A stretch of 64,000 bases of DNA from Xanthomonas vasicola. Lineage in GTDB: Bacteria > Pseudomonadota > Gammaproteobacteria > Xanthomonadales > Xanthomonadaceae. Location of the stretch: contig NZ_JSBW02000051.1 of assembly GCF_000772705.2 (NCBI RefSeq), positions 78,705 to 142,704 on the forward strand, in the 5' to 3' direction. The position numbers were made by a program, and so were the translations under genes. Shown piece after piece: positions 34,993 through 43,719 of the stretch. Under the pieces are notes generated by a model. It searched no databases, was not told the origin of the DNA, and was given only the letters and a program-made list of their open reading frames with translations. Every line of letters starts with the position of its first letter. The stretch's first letter is position 1.

Positions 34993-37494
34993 ATGCGCCA
35001 CCCGCTCGCCCTTCAGATTGCCCTGCTGCTCACCGCCCTGCCGCCGACCCTGACCGCCGTCGCCGCCGCACCGTCGGCGCAGGCGGCGACGGCCATCGCT
35101 CCGGCCAGCCTGGACACGGCACTGGATCAATTCGCCCAGGCCAGCGGGTTGCAACTGATCTACGACCCGGCGCTGACGGCGCACCTGCGCAGCCCCGGTG
35201 CGCCGGCCGGGCTGGCACCGCTGGTGCAACTGCAACGCCTGCTCGGCGGCACCGGCTTGGCCGCGCGCCAGCTCACTGCGACCTCGCTCAGCATTGCCCC
35301 GGCCGCGCCGGCCCGCGCGCCCGCTCCGCCATCGGCTGCCAAGGCGGCACCGGCGGACGTCAGCGCCGACCGCAGCACCGCACGCGATCTGGCACCGGTC
35401 ACCGTGGTGGCGAACCAGGTCGATACGCTGGCGCCCAGCGCGCCGCCGCTGGACGCGATCCAGCCCACCTCGGTCATCGACGAGCGTTTCATCCGCGATG
35501 GCCTGCGCTTCAATGCCAATTACGACGACATCATCAAGTACGCACCCAGCGTCAGCGTCACCTCGCCGGAAGGGCCAGGCATGGGCAAGAACGAAGGCAT
35601 TTCGATTCGCGGCTTCCAGGACGGCCAGTTCAACATCACCTTCGACGGCATTCCCTTCGGCGATGCCAGCGATCTGCACCACACCACCTCGGCCTACTTC
35701 AACAACCACATCCTCGGCCAGGCGGAAATCGATCGTGGCCCGGGCGGCGGCGCAACCATCGGCAATGCCACCTTTGGCGGCACCGTCGGTCTGCGCTCGC
35801 GTGATCCCGGCGCGGTCGATGGCATCACCGCCTACGGCACGGTCGGCAGCTGGAACACGGTCGCCGGCGGGGTCAGCGTGGAGCAGCATCTCGGCAGCGG
35901 CACGCGCCTGCTGGTGGATCTGTCCAAAGAACACAGCGACACCTATCTCGACGGCACCGACGACCGCCGCGAACACGCTTTCATCAAGACCATCAGCGAC
36001 GTGGGCGAGGCCAGCACGCTGGCCTTCGTCACCAGCTACAACCAGGAACACCAGAACACCGTGCAGGGCGCCACCAAGGCGCAGATCGGCGCCAACGGCT
36101 GGCGCACCGGCCTAGGTGAGGATCCGGCCTTGCAGAGTTACACCGGCTACAACGACGTGGCGTATTACTCCAGTTTCAGTTACCTGGCCTTGCTCACCCA
36201 GTGGGGCGGCTGGGACGTGGATAACCGCGTTTACGCCAACACCTTCGACCACCGCGCCGACAAGACCACCGAGCCGACCAGCGACAGCCTCAAGGACAAT
36301 GGCGTCACCTTCTACAACGCCGCCGGCAAGAAGATCGGCAAGGCCGCCATCGATGTGCCGGGCAAGCAGGCCGACAACGACAATCTCGCCTTCGGGGATG
36401 TATTGCGGCTAGCACGCGACGTCGGCCCGGGTGAGCTGAAAACCGGCGTGTGGCTGGAACGTGCGCTGGATCATCGCTATCAAACGCCGTTGGACATGAG
36501 CACCGGCATGCCGACCGGTACCAAGTACGGCAACGCGGATAACTACCGGCTCAAGGACCGCACCGATACTGCGCAGCCTTATGCCGAATATGCGTGGCGG
36601 CTGAGCGATGCGCTCACGCTGTCGCCCGGTGTGCGCTATGCCGATGTAACGCGCCGACTCAGCGCGGAGGTCAACAAGTCCACGCCGCCGCTGCCTTCAT
36701 ACACGCGCGCCAGCTATGACGCCTGGTTGCCCTCGTTAAGCCTGCACGATGCCATCAACGACCACTGGAGCGCGTATGCGCAGGTTGCTCGCGGTTTCCT
36801 GGCGCCGCCGATCGATGTGATCGAACTCAATGGCGCGCGCGGACTGGATCCGGAACTGACCGCCAACGTGCAGTTGGGCACCGGCTACGCCGATCGGGGA
36901 TTGACCTTCGGTATGGACGTCTACCACATCGACTTCAGCAACTTCATCAGCCAGACCCGCGTGGCGACCGCCAGCGGCACCGAGCAGGCCTTCGTCAATG
37001 GTGGTGGAGCGGTGTATCGCGGCATCGAGAGCGAAGCTACTGTCGCGCTGAGTCCGACCGTCAGCGTGTACGGCAACGTCAGCTACAACGAGGCCACCTA
37101 CAAGGGCAGCAGCGTGCAGGTGGCGGCCGCGCCGCACGTCACTGGAACACTGGGCATGCTCTACAACAGCGGCAGCGGTTGGTACGGCTCGTTGATGGAC
37201 AAGTTTATCGGCGCTCGCTACGGCGTGGATAACCGCACCGATGCCACTGGCGCGACGGTGTTCGGCAACGACGAGCGGCTGCCGCCCTACACCAGTCTGG
37301 ATGCAGCCGGCGGTTATCGCAGCACGCATGGTCCCTGGAATCTCAAGGGCTATTCGCTCAGCCTGGCGGTCAACAACCTGCTCGATACGCACCGGCTGAT
37401 CGGTTACGCCGGCACGCGTTCTACCGATAATGCGCCGCTGTACTTCGGCTTGGCTGGCCGCGGTGTATTCCTCGATCTGTCGGCGACGTTCTGA
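34993..37494 (+). CDS. TonB-dependent receptor with STN signalling domain (FecA-type)
   Basis: The 833-aa protein has a signal peptide (to about residue 32), an STN domain (about 38-98, LDTALDQFAQASGLQLIYD), a Pro/Ala linker, a plug (about 155-275, with GISIRGFQDGQFNITFDGIP and EIDRGPGGGATIGNATFGG) and a barrel ending in SATF. The STN domain marks it as a transducer that signals to the FecR-like protein. It overlaps the phosphatase gene by one base, so receptor and phosphatase are translationally coupled. The ligand is unknown; the coupling suggests a phosphorylated compound or an iron complex of one. An A-tract (about 34879-34886) lies in its upstream region. Confidence 0.92.
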   Translation: MRHPLALQIALLLTALPPTLTAVAAAPSAQAATAIAPASLDTALDQFAQASGLQLIYDPALTAHLRSPGAPAGLAPLVQLQRLLGGTGLAARQLTATSLSIAPAAPARAPAPPSAAKAAPADVSADRSTARDLAPVTVVANQVDTLAPSAPPLDAIQPTSVIDERFIRDGLRFNANYDDIIKYAPSVSVTSPEGPGMGKNEGISIRGFQDGQFNITFDGIPFGDASDLHHTTSAYFNNHILGQAEIDRGPGGGATIGNATFGGTVGLRSRDPGAVDGITAYGTVGSWNTVAGGVSVEQHLGSGTRLLVDLSKEHSDTYLDGTDDRREHAFIKTISDVGEASTLAFVTSYNQEHQNTVQGATKAQIGANGWRTGLGEDPALQSYTGYNDVAYYSSFSYLALLTQWGGWDVDNRVYANTFDHRADKTTEPTSDSLKDNGVTFYNAAGKKIGKAAIDVPGKQADNDNLAFGDVLRLARDVGPGELKTGVWLERALDHRYQTPLDMSTGMPTGTKYGNADNYRLKDRTDTAQPYAEYAWRLSDALTLSPGVRYADVTRRLSAEVNKSTPPLPSYTRASYDAWLPSLSLHDAINDHWSAYAQVARGFLAPPIDVIELNGARGLDPELTANVQLGTGYADRGLTFGMDVYHIDFSNFISQTRVATASGTEQAFVNGGGAVYRGIESEATVALSPTVSVYGNVSYNEATYKGSSVQVAAAPHVTGTLGMLYNSGSGWYGSLMDKFIGARYGVDNRTDATGATVFGNDERLPPYTSLDAAGGYRSTHGPWNLKGYSLSLAVNNLLDTHRLIGYAGTRSTDNAPLYFGLAGRGVFLDLSATF

Positions 37495-38774
37495 TGCAGA
37501 CCATGCGCACGCATCGTATTTCCCGCGCGTTGCGGCGAGCACTGCTCGCTCTGGCGCTGTGTCTGCCGGCAGCGGCAGCCGTGGCCGCGAAAGAGTCCGT
37601 TGCAGCAACCACGCAGGTGCACCTGACCATCGTGCTGGTGCGGCATGGTATTCGTGCACCGACGCAATCCAGCAGCGAGTTGGATCGCTACAGTGCGCAG
37701 CCATGGCCGCGGTGGCCGGTGGCACCGGGCCGACTCACTCCGCACGGACGGGCAGTCATGCAAGCGCTGGGCGCACGTTATCGCGCGCTGCTGGCCCCGC
37801 CGCTCGGGTTGCCCGCCAGTGGCTGCGATGGCACTGAGCAGATCGTCACCATCGCCGACAGCACTGCCCGCAACCACGCCAGTGCGCAGGCGCTGCTGCA
37901 TGGCATGGCGCCGGACTGCGCAGCGCATTACCAGGCCTTGCCCGAGGGCAAACACAACGCCTTGTTCGATGGCGGCAAGGCGCCGGCACCGCCGGTGCGG
38001 CTGGAGGCCGACACGCGCGTGCGAATGGCGCAGTTGCAGGCAGTGTTGAGCGCTTGCCAGCACGGACCCTGCGCCGATTCGGCACCGGCCAGCCGGCTCT
38101 ACGATCCGGCCATGCGCGATGGATCGCCGGACGCGGCCAGCACCCTCAAGCTGGCCGGTGGACTGGCCGAGAACCTGATGTTGGAAGACGTCGAAGGTTT
38201 CGATGCGCAGCAGCGGGGCTGGGGCCGTGTAGATCGCGCCGCGGTGGCGCAATTGATTGCCTTGCACAATGCCTCGTTCGCCCAAAGCAAGCATCCGTTG
38301 CCGGTTGCCACAGCGGCGGCATCCAACCTGCTGGCGCATCTGCTGGCTACCGTGCAGGCGGCGGTCGGGCAAGACCCGTCGGTGGCGGCATTGGCGCCGC
38401 CCTCTACACGACTGCTGGTATTGGTGGGTCACGACACGAACTTGGCCACGCTCGGTGGATTGCTGGGCGTGCAGTGGCATCGCAGCGACCGCCCCGACGA
38501 CTACCCGCCCGGCGGCGCGCTGGTGCTGGACGTGCTCGAGCGCAACGACGCGCCTTTGCTGCGCGTGCGAACTCTGATGCCGAGCCTGTCGGCGTTGCGC
38601 AGTGGGCACTTCGACGGCGATGCGCTGGCCTCGTCCACACTGGTGTTGCCCGGTTGCCACGGTCAAAGCTTATGCCCGTTGCCGGTCGCACTGGCCTGGC
38701 TGCGCACGCGCATCGATCCGGCCCAGGTGCAAATGGCACTGCCGGCCATGCAGCCCTGGCCGGCGCAGCCGTAG
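37494..38774 (+). CDS. Periplasmic histidine acid phosphatase/phytase-like enzyme
   Basis: The 426-aa protein has a signal peptide (ALLALALCLPAAAAVAA, cleavage near 33). The N-terminal histidine phosphatase motif is VRHGIRAPT (about residues 49-57, R-H-G-x-R-x-P). The C-terminal proton donor is GHDTNLATLGG (about 314-324). This two-part active site and length are those of AppA/Agp-type phytases and glucose-1-phosphatases. The start overlaps the receptor stop (TGATG). The enzyme would strip phosphate from a substrate imported by the receptor; phytate is plausible in plant tissue but unproven. Confidence 0.85.
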   Translation: MQTMRTHRISRALRRALLALALCLPAAAAVAAKESVAATTQVHLTIVLVRHGIRAPTQSSSELDRYSAQPWPRWPVAPGRLTPHGRAVMQALGARYRALLAPPLGLPASGCDGTEQIVTIADSTARNHASAQALLHGMAPDCAAHYQALPEGKHNALFDGGKAPAPPVRLEADTRVRMAQLQAVLSACQHGPCADSAPASRLYDPAMRDGSPDAASTLKLAGGLAENLMLEDVEGFDAQQRGWGRVDRAAVAQLIALHNASFAQSKHPLPVATAAASNLLAHLLATVQAAVGQDPSVAALAPPSTRLLVLVGHDTNLATLGGLLGVQWHRSDRPDDYPPGGALVLDVLERNDAPLLRVRTLMPSLSALRSGHFDGDALASSTLVLPGCHGQSLCPLPVALAWLRTRIDPAQVQMALPAMQPWPAQP

Positions 38775-38846
38775 CATGTGTCATGCAACGTGTGTGTGGA
38801 CGCAGCGGCTAGTGACGCCTCGAGCGCCGACGCGCGCTGCGTGCAC

Positions 38847-39641
38847 TCACGCCTCGCCATGCTCGGCACGCGCCTTCCAATAACCCTTGGCGCGCACCCA
38901 CTCCTTGTCCACGCCCAGGTGTCCTTCGAGAAACTTGCGCATGGCGCGCGCGCGCATCGATTCGGCGCCGATCCAGTAAAACGTGTCGCCGTCCTCAGGC
39001 TCGTAGTCGCGCAAGCTGTCTTCCAGCAAGGTGCTGCTGGCGGCATCGAAACCATTACGCTCCAGCCAGTTCACCCGCACCTCGGCAGCGCTGAGCAGTT
39101 CCTGCCGCTCGGCGGCATCGGCGATCTCGATAAACACCTCCGCGTGCATGTCGGCGGGCATCGCTTCGAGCCAGCGGCCGATCGCCGGTAGTGCGGTCTC
39201 GTCGCCGATCATTACGTAGTGGTCGTAGTCGTCGGCGACCAGAAATGAGCCGCGCGGGCCGCCGATATTCAGTGGGTCACCGGGTTGTGCCTGCGCGGCC
39301 CAACTGGATGCCACACCATCGCCGTGTAGCACGAAGTCGATGCTCAACTCGCCGTTTTGCGGGTCGAAGTGGCGTGGCGTGTAGTCGCGTGCTGGCGAAG
39401 GCAGTGAGCCTTCTTCGTGTCGCGGGCCTTCCGGCGTCATGGTCGGCAGCACAAAAGCACCATCGGGATTGGGAAAAAACAGTTTGACGTGATCGTCAGG
39501 CGCAGTGCTTTCGAAGCCTGCGAGTTCGCTGCCGCCGAACACAATACGGCGCATCTGCGGGGTGATCGCTTCGCAACGCACCACCTGGACGGAGCGTAGG
39601 CGTGTGTCGTGACGGACTTGGGTGTTGGTGTGTGCAGCCAT
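38847..39641 (-). CDS. Siderophore-interacting protein (FAD-dependent ferric reductase-like)
   Basis: This 264-aa protein has an FAD-binding barrel with RDYTPRHFD (about residues 83-91, the R-x-Y-T/S motif), LNIGGPRGSF near 125, and a C-terminal SIP region ending GVDKEWVRAKGYWKARAEHG. The family includes E. coli YqjH and ViuB, cytoplasmic NAD(P)H-dependent reductases that release iron from ferric siderophores. The start at 39641 is MAAHTNTQVRHD. The PadR regulator gene lies upstream on the same strand, as in YqjH/YqjI pairing. Confidence 0.9.
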   Translation of the reverse strand: MAAHTNTQVRHDTRLRSVQVVRCEAITPQMRRIVFGGSELAGFESTAPDDHVKLFFPNPDGAFVLPTMTPEGPRHEEGSLPSPARDYTPRHFDPQNGELSIDFVLHGDGVASSWAAQAQPGDPLNIGGPRGSFLVADDYDHYVMIGDETALPAIGRWLEAMPADMHAEVFIEIADAAERQELLSAAEVRVNWLERNGFDAASSTLLEDSLRDYEPEDGDTFYWIGAESMRARAMRKFLEGHLGVDKEWVRAKGYWKARAEHGEA

Positions 39642-39985
39642 GGTGTGCGAGTCCTGGAGTGCGCGCAAAGGTGCGCGGCGTTGGGCGGAAGATGAGGCGC
39701 TTACAAAATCGATTACGTGGTGCGTAAATAAAGCAGTGGGTGTCTGACCTGGCACGTGGAGGTGCGATGTCATCCAGCGCAGTGGCAGTTCCTTCTCCCA
39801 TCGGGAGAAGGTGCCCCGCAGGGGCGGATGAAGGTACGGGCAAAATCTCATGCAGTTGAACCGCATGGACTGCAGCGCACGCAAATCACGTCCACCCGCA
39901 ACACAAACACTGCGATGACGTGCAGCTGTCGCACATCGCCATCAAGCCAGCAGCGATTGGCCTCGGAGTACAGCGCTACGCGCAC
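39642..39985 (-). other. Intergenic region between the PadR and SIP genes, with dispersed repeat
   Basis: The palindrome CCTTCTCCCATCGGGAGAAGG at about 39790-39810 is followed by TGCCCCGCAGGGGCGGATGA and ends near 39838; it belongs to the same repeat family as at 49.36 and 57.0 kb. No ORF is supported. The SIP promoter must lie between this repeat and 39642. Confidence 0.6.
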
Positions 39986-40525
39986 TCATTCGTCATCGCG
40001 CTCCATGCCGTCGGCGGCGGCGTTGAGTAATGCAGCAATACGTTTGGTTTCTTCCTCTGTCCACTGCCCATGCCGCGCAAACAGGCCATGTTTGATGCGA
40101 TGAATCGCATCGCGAATCGGTGCCGGCGTCTGCGCCTTGATCAGCTCACGCGCGCGTCGGTGGGTGCGCGCCAGCGCGGCGTCGAGCGCATCGCGTTGCT
40201 GGGCAACGTGCTCGCTGCCAGCGGCGGTGACTTGATAGCGCTTACGGCCGGCGTCCAGATCGGTGTGCACCCAGCCGGCGGCTTCCAACTGCGCAAGCGC
40301 CGGATAAATCGCACCGGCGCTGGGCGTGTACAGCCCTTTGAAGAGGGCAGTGATCTGTCGCATCAACTCATAGCCATGGCGCGGGCGCTCGGCGATCAGC
40401 GCGAGCAGCAGCAGGGGCAGATCGCCGTGCTCCAGCGGACGCGCGCGCGCGCCGCCGCGGCGCGTGGCGCTGGGCGCAACGAACGGATCGGGCTCGCTGA
40501 GTACGTCATCTTTGCGGGAGCGCAT
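39986..40525 (-). CDS. PadR-family transcriptional regulator (YqjI/NfeR-like)
   Basis: This 179-aa protein has a PadR winged helix (about residues 38-110: LPLLLLALIAERPRHGYELM, then ITALFKGLYTPSAGAIYPAL and LEAAGWVHTDLDAGRKRYQV) and a C-terminal dimerisation helix. The overall layout is that of E. coli YqjI, which represses yqjH in response to nickel. The N-terminal tail here lacks the His-rich stretch of E. coli YqjI, so a metal response is uncertain. The start at 40525 (MRSRKDDVLSEPD) sits 6 nt from a perfect operator palindrome, which points to autoregulation. Confidence 0.85.
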   Translation of the reverse strand: MRSRKDDVLSEPDPFVAPSATRRGGARARPLEHGDLPLLLLALIAERPRHGYELMRQITALFKGLYTPSAGAIYPALAQLEAAGWVHTDLDAGRKRYQVTAAGSEHVAQQRDALDAALARTHRRARELIKAQTPAPIRDAIHRIKHGLFARHGQWTEEETKRIAALLNAAADGMERDDE

Positions 40526-40530
40526 CGTTA

Positions 40531-40567
40531 TTCGATATATCGAAGCATGACAAAACGATATATCGAA
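40531..40567 (-). promoter_or_regulatory. Two PadR-type operator palindromes
   Basis: TTCGATATATCGAA (40531-40544) is a perfect 14-bp palindrome. A second copy of its CGATATATCG core lies at 40556-40565, 23 bp away centre to centre. They stand immediately upstream of the padR-like start, where a repressor would block its own promoter. Confidence 0.78.
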
Positions 40568-40664
40568 CCCAGCTTGCTGGCAAGCCATTGTCTGTTGCGT
40601 AGCTGACCAGCTATCTGGCGACAGACGCAGATGCTGCAACGCGACTAGACAGTGCTACTTTCCA

Positions 40665-40681
40665 TAATTACGATGTAATTA
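40665..40681 (+). promoter_or_regulatory. Inverted repeat at the mdc operon promoter (candidate GntR operator)
   Basis: TAATTAC-GAT-GTAATTA is a perfect 7+3+7 inverted repeat, 38 nt before the mdcA ATG. Its A/T character stands out in GC-rich surroundings. The GntR/FCD regulator encoded at the operon end is the obvious candidate to bind it, with malonate or malonyl-CoA as a possible inducer. Confidence 0.6.
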
Positions 40682-40718
40682 CTTTGACATTACGGGCCCG
40701 GCCCGCCGGGGTGCAGGC

Positions 40719-42365
40719 ATGAGTCGACAGTGGGACACCCAGGCCGAAAGCCGGCGGCAGCGCCTGCAGCGCGCTGCCGCGCTGACACCGCAAGGGCGCG
40801 TGGTGGCGGCTGACGATGTGGTGGCGCTGCTGGAAGCGGTGATCGAGCCCGGCGACCGCGTGTGCCTGGAAGGCAACAACCAGAAGCAGGCCGATTTCCT
40901 GGCGCGTTGCCTTACCGAAGTGGATCCGGCGCGCGTGCATGACCTGCACATGGTGCAATCGGTGTTGTCGCTGGCCGCGCATCTGGATGTGTTCGAACGC
41001 GGCATCGCCAAGCGTCTGGATTTTTCGTTCTCCGGCCCGCAGGCCGCGCGCCTGGCGGGCCTGGTCAGCGATGGCCGTATCCAAATCGGCGCCATCCACA
41101 CCTATCTGGAATTGTTCGGCCGCTACTTCATCGACCTGACCCCGCGTATCGCCCTGGTCACCGCACAGGCCGCCGACCGCCACGGCAATCTCTACACCGG
41201 CCCCAATACCGAAGACACACCGGTAATTGTGGAAGCCACTGCGTTCAACGGCGGCATCGTGATCGCACAGGTCAACGAAATCGTCGACACGCTGCCGCGC
41301 GTGGATATTCCTGCCGATTGGGTGGACTTCGTCACCCAGGCGCCCAAGCCCAATTACATCGAACCGCTTTTCACCCGCGACCCTGCGCAGATTTCCGAGA
41401 TCCAGGTGTTGATGGCGATGATGGCCATCAAGGGCATCTATGCCGAGTACGGTGTGGACCGGCTCAATCACGGCATCGGCTTCGATACCGCCGCAATCGA
41501 GTTGCTGCTGCCCACCTACGCAGAATCGCTGGGGTTGAAGGGCAAGATCTGCCGGCATTGGGCGCTCAATCCGCATCCGGCGCTGATCCCGGCGATCGAA
41601 TCGGGCTTTGTGCACTCGGTGCATTCGTTCGGCTCCGAGCTGGGCATGGAAAAGTACATCGCCGCACGCCCGGACATCTTTTTTACCGGTGCCGACGGCA
41701 GCATGCGCTCTAACCGTGCGTTGTCGCAGACCGCCGGGTTGTATGCCTGCGACATGTTCATCGGCTCTACCTTGCAGATCGATCTGCAGGGCAACAGCTC
41801 CACCGCCACGCGCGACCGCATCGCCGGATTCGGCGGTGCGCCCAATATGGGTTCGGATGCGCGCGGCCGCCGGCATGCCAGCACCGCCTGGCTCAAGGCC
41901 GGGCGCGAAGCGGCAAAGCCCGGCGAAATGCCGCGCGGGCGCAAGCTGGTGGTGCAGATGGTGGAAACCTTCCGTGAGCACATGGCACCGGCATTCGTCG
42001 ACAAGCTCGACGCCTGGGAACTGGCCGAGCGCGCCAACATGCCGCTGCCGCCGGTGATGATCTACGGCGACGACGTCAGCCATGTGTTGACCGAAGAAGG
42101 CATCGCCAACCTGCTGTTGTGCCGCACACCGGAAGAGCGCGAACAGGCGATCCGTGGCGTTTCTGGCTATACCGCGGTTGGTTTGGGGCGCGACAGGCGC
42201 ATGGTCGAAAACCTGCGCGACCGCGGGGTCATCAAGCGGCCGGACGATCTGGGCATTCGCCCGCGCGATGCAACGCGCGACTTGCTCGCTGCGCGCACGG
42301 TCAAGGACCTAGTGCGCTGGTCCGGCGGGTTGTACGACCCGCCGAAACGCTTTCGCAATTGGTAA
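40719..42365 (+). CDS. mdcA: Malonate decarboxylase, alpha subunit (acetyl-S-ACP:malonate ACP transferase)
   Basis: This 548-aa protein has the full MdcA length. It contains VIEPGDRVCLEGNNQKQADF near residue 45 and a CoA-transferase-like core with VHSFGSELGMEKYIAARPD and GSSTATRDRIAGFGGAPNMG-type glycine-rich stretches. It exchanges acetate for malonate on the acyl carrier protein MdcC. It is the first gene of the operon; mdcC follows 9 nt after its stop. Confidence 0.96.
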   Translation: MSRQWDTQAESRRQRLQRAAALTPQGRVVAADDVVALLEAVIEPGDRVCLEGNNQKQADFLARCLTEVDPARVHDLHMVQSVLSLAAHLDVFERGIAKRLDFSFSGPQAARLAGLVSDGRIQIGAIHTYLELFGRYFIDLTPRIALVTAQAADRHGNLYTGPNTEDTPVIVEATAFNGGIVIAQVNEIVDTLPRVDIPADWVDFVTQAPKPNYIEPLFTRDPAQISEIQVLMAMMAIKGIYAEYGVDRLNHGIGFDTAAIELLLPTYAESLGLKGKICRHWALNPHPALIPAIESGFVHSVHSFGSELGMEKYIAARPDIFFTGADGSMRSNRALSQTAGLYACDMFIGSTLQIDLQGNSSTATRDRIAGFGGAPNMGSDARGRRHASTAWLKAGREAAKPGEMPRGRKLVVQMVETFREHMAPAFVDKLDAWELAERANMPLPPVMIYGDDVSHVLTEEGIANLLLCRTPEEREQAIRGVSGYTAVGLGRDRRMVENLRDRGVIKRPDDLGIRPRDATRDLLAARTVKDLVRWSGGLYDPPKRFRNW

Positions 42366-42374
42366 GGGCACAGC

Positions 42375-42692
42375 ATGGAAACCCTGCGATATCGCTTTGA
42401 TGGTCAGCGCGGCGCACGCGCCGGGCTGGAACACGCGCTGGTCGGTGTGGTCGCCTCCGGCAATCTGGAGGTGCTGGTCGAGCGCGTGCCGCTCGAGGGC
42501 GCCATGGACATCGAAATCCTCACCGCCGCACGTGGCTTTGGCACGATCTGGCAGGCCGTGCTGGACGACTTCGCCGCGCGTCACCCACTGCGCGATGTGC
42601 GCATCAGCATCAACGATGTTGGCGCCACGCCGGCGGTGGTGAGCTTGCGCCTGGAACAAGCGCTGGATGTGCTGCAGGGAGCCGACGTATGA
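42375..42692 (+). CDS. mdcC: Malonate decarboxylase acyl carrier protein (delta subunit)
   Basis: This 105-aa protein is the dedicated carrier. Ser28 in GVVASGNLEVLVER is the expected attachment point for the 2'-(5''-phosphoribosyl)-3'-dephospho-CoA arm supplied by MdcB and MdcG. Short spacing after mdcA shows operon membership. Confidence 0.95.
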   Translation: METLRYRFDGQRGARAGLEHALVGVVASGNLEVLVERVPLEGAMDIEILTAARGFGTIWQAVLDDFAARHPLRDVRISINDVGATPAVVSLRLEQALDVLQGADV

Positions 42693-42712
42693 GCCGCTCC
42701 ATCCATTCCGTA

Positions 42713-42774
42713 GGAGCGCACCCGGGCGCGACGCACGTTCCCGGTAACGCTGCGGTCGCGCCCGGGTGCGCTCC
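42713..42774. repeat. 20-bp palindromic repeat between mdcC and mdcD
   Basis: GGAGCGCACCCGGGCGCGAC (42713-42732) and its exact reverse complement (42755-42774) flank a 22-nt loop. This REP-like hairpin inside the operon may stabilise upstream mRNA or lower expression of the distal genes. Confidence 0.8.
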
Positions 42775-42798
42775 CACGCAAGCGATCGGGAGGTTTGC

Positions 42799-43719
42799 AT
42801 GAGCACCACCGTTCCCATGGCCGAGCGCAGCTATTACGAAGCCGATGCCCGCGAACGCATCGATGGCATGCTGGACGCCGGCAGTTTCCGCGAGTTCGTC
42901 GGCCCGCGTCGCCGTCTGATCAGTCCGCATCTGGCCCAGCTCGACACGCCCGGCGCCCTCGATGACGGCATCGTCGTCGGCGAGGGCAACTTGCACGGCC
43001 GCAGCGTGTTGATCGCTGCGCAGCAAGGTGCCTTCATGGGCGGCGGCGTCGGCGAAGTGCATGGCGCCAAACTCACTGGCTTGCTGGAACGCGCTGCGGC
43101 CACGCAACCGGATGCCGTGTTGTTGTTACTCGACACCGGCGGCGTGCGCCTGCATGAAGCCAACGCTGGGCTGATCGCCATCTCCGAAATCATGCGTGCC
43201 ACCTTGAACGCGCGTGCCGCCGGCGTGCCGGTGCTGGCCTTGATCGGCAGCGGCAACGGTGCGTTCGGTGGCATGGGCATCGTGGCGCGCTGCTGTAGTG
43301 CGGTGATCATGTCCGAAGAAGGCCGTTTGTCGTTGTCCGGCCCGGACGTGATCGAAACCGTGCGCGGCGTGGAAGAGTTTGATGCGCGCGACCGTGCCTT
43401 GGTGTGGCGCGTCACCGGCGGCAAGCATCGCTACCTGCTTGGCGAGGCGCAAACACTGGTGGCTGATCGCATCAGCGCCTTCGCCGCTGCCGCGCTGACC
43501 ACGCTCGATGCACTCCAAGAGGCGATAGACGAAGCCGCATTGCAGGCGCTGGAACACGCGCAGCAGCAATTATCCGCACGCATCGATGCCTATGGCGATT
43601 GTCGCGACGGGCTGGAGATCTGGAAGCGTCAAGGCATCGTCGATGCGCAGCGCCTGCCGCTGCTGGACACCGAGGCCTTTCTTGCCGCGACCGCAGACCG
43701 GAGCCTTCCATGGAACTGA
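42799..43719 (+). CDS. mdcD: Malonate decarboxylase, beta subunit
   Basis: This 306-aa protein has a carboxyltransferase fold: RSVLIAAQQGAFMGGGVGEVHG near residues 70-95, LLLLDTGGVRLHEANAGL near 112-130 and GSGNGAFGGMGIVARCC near 150-167. Together with MdcE it decarboxylates malonyl-S-ACP to acetyl-S-ACP. The ATG at 42799 follows GGGAGG. Its end overlaps mdcE by 10 nt. Confidence 0.95.
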   Translation: MSTTVPMAERSYYEADARERIDGMLDAGSFREFVGPRRRLISPHLAQLDTPGALDDGIVVGEGNLHGRSVLIAAQQGAFMGGGVGEVHGAKLTGLLERAAATQPDAVLLLLDTGGVRLHEANAGLIAISEIMRATLNARAAGVPVLALIGSGNGAFGGMGIVARCCSAVIMSEEGRLSLSGPDVIETVRGVEEFDARDRALVWRVTGGKHRYLLGEAQTLVADRISAFAAAALTTLDALQEAIDEAALQALEHAQQQLSARIDAYGDCRDGLEIWKRQGIVDAQRLPLLDTEAFLAATADRSLPWN

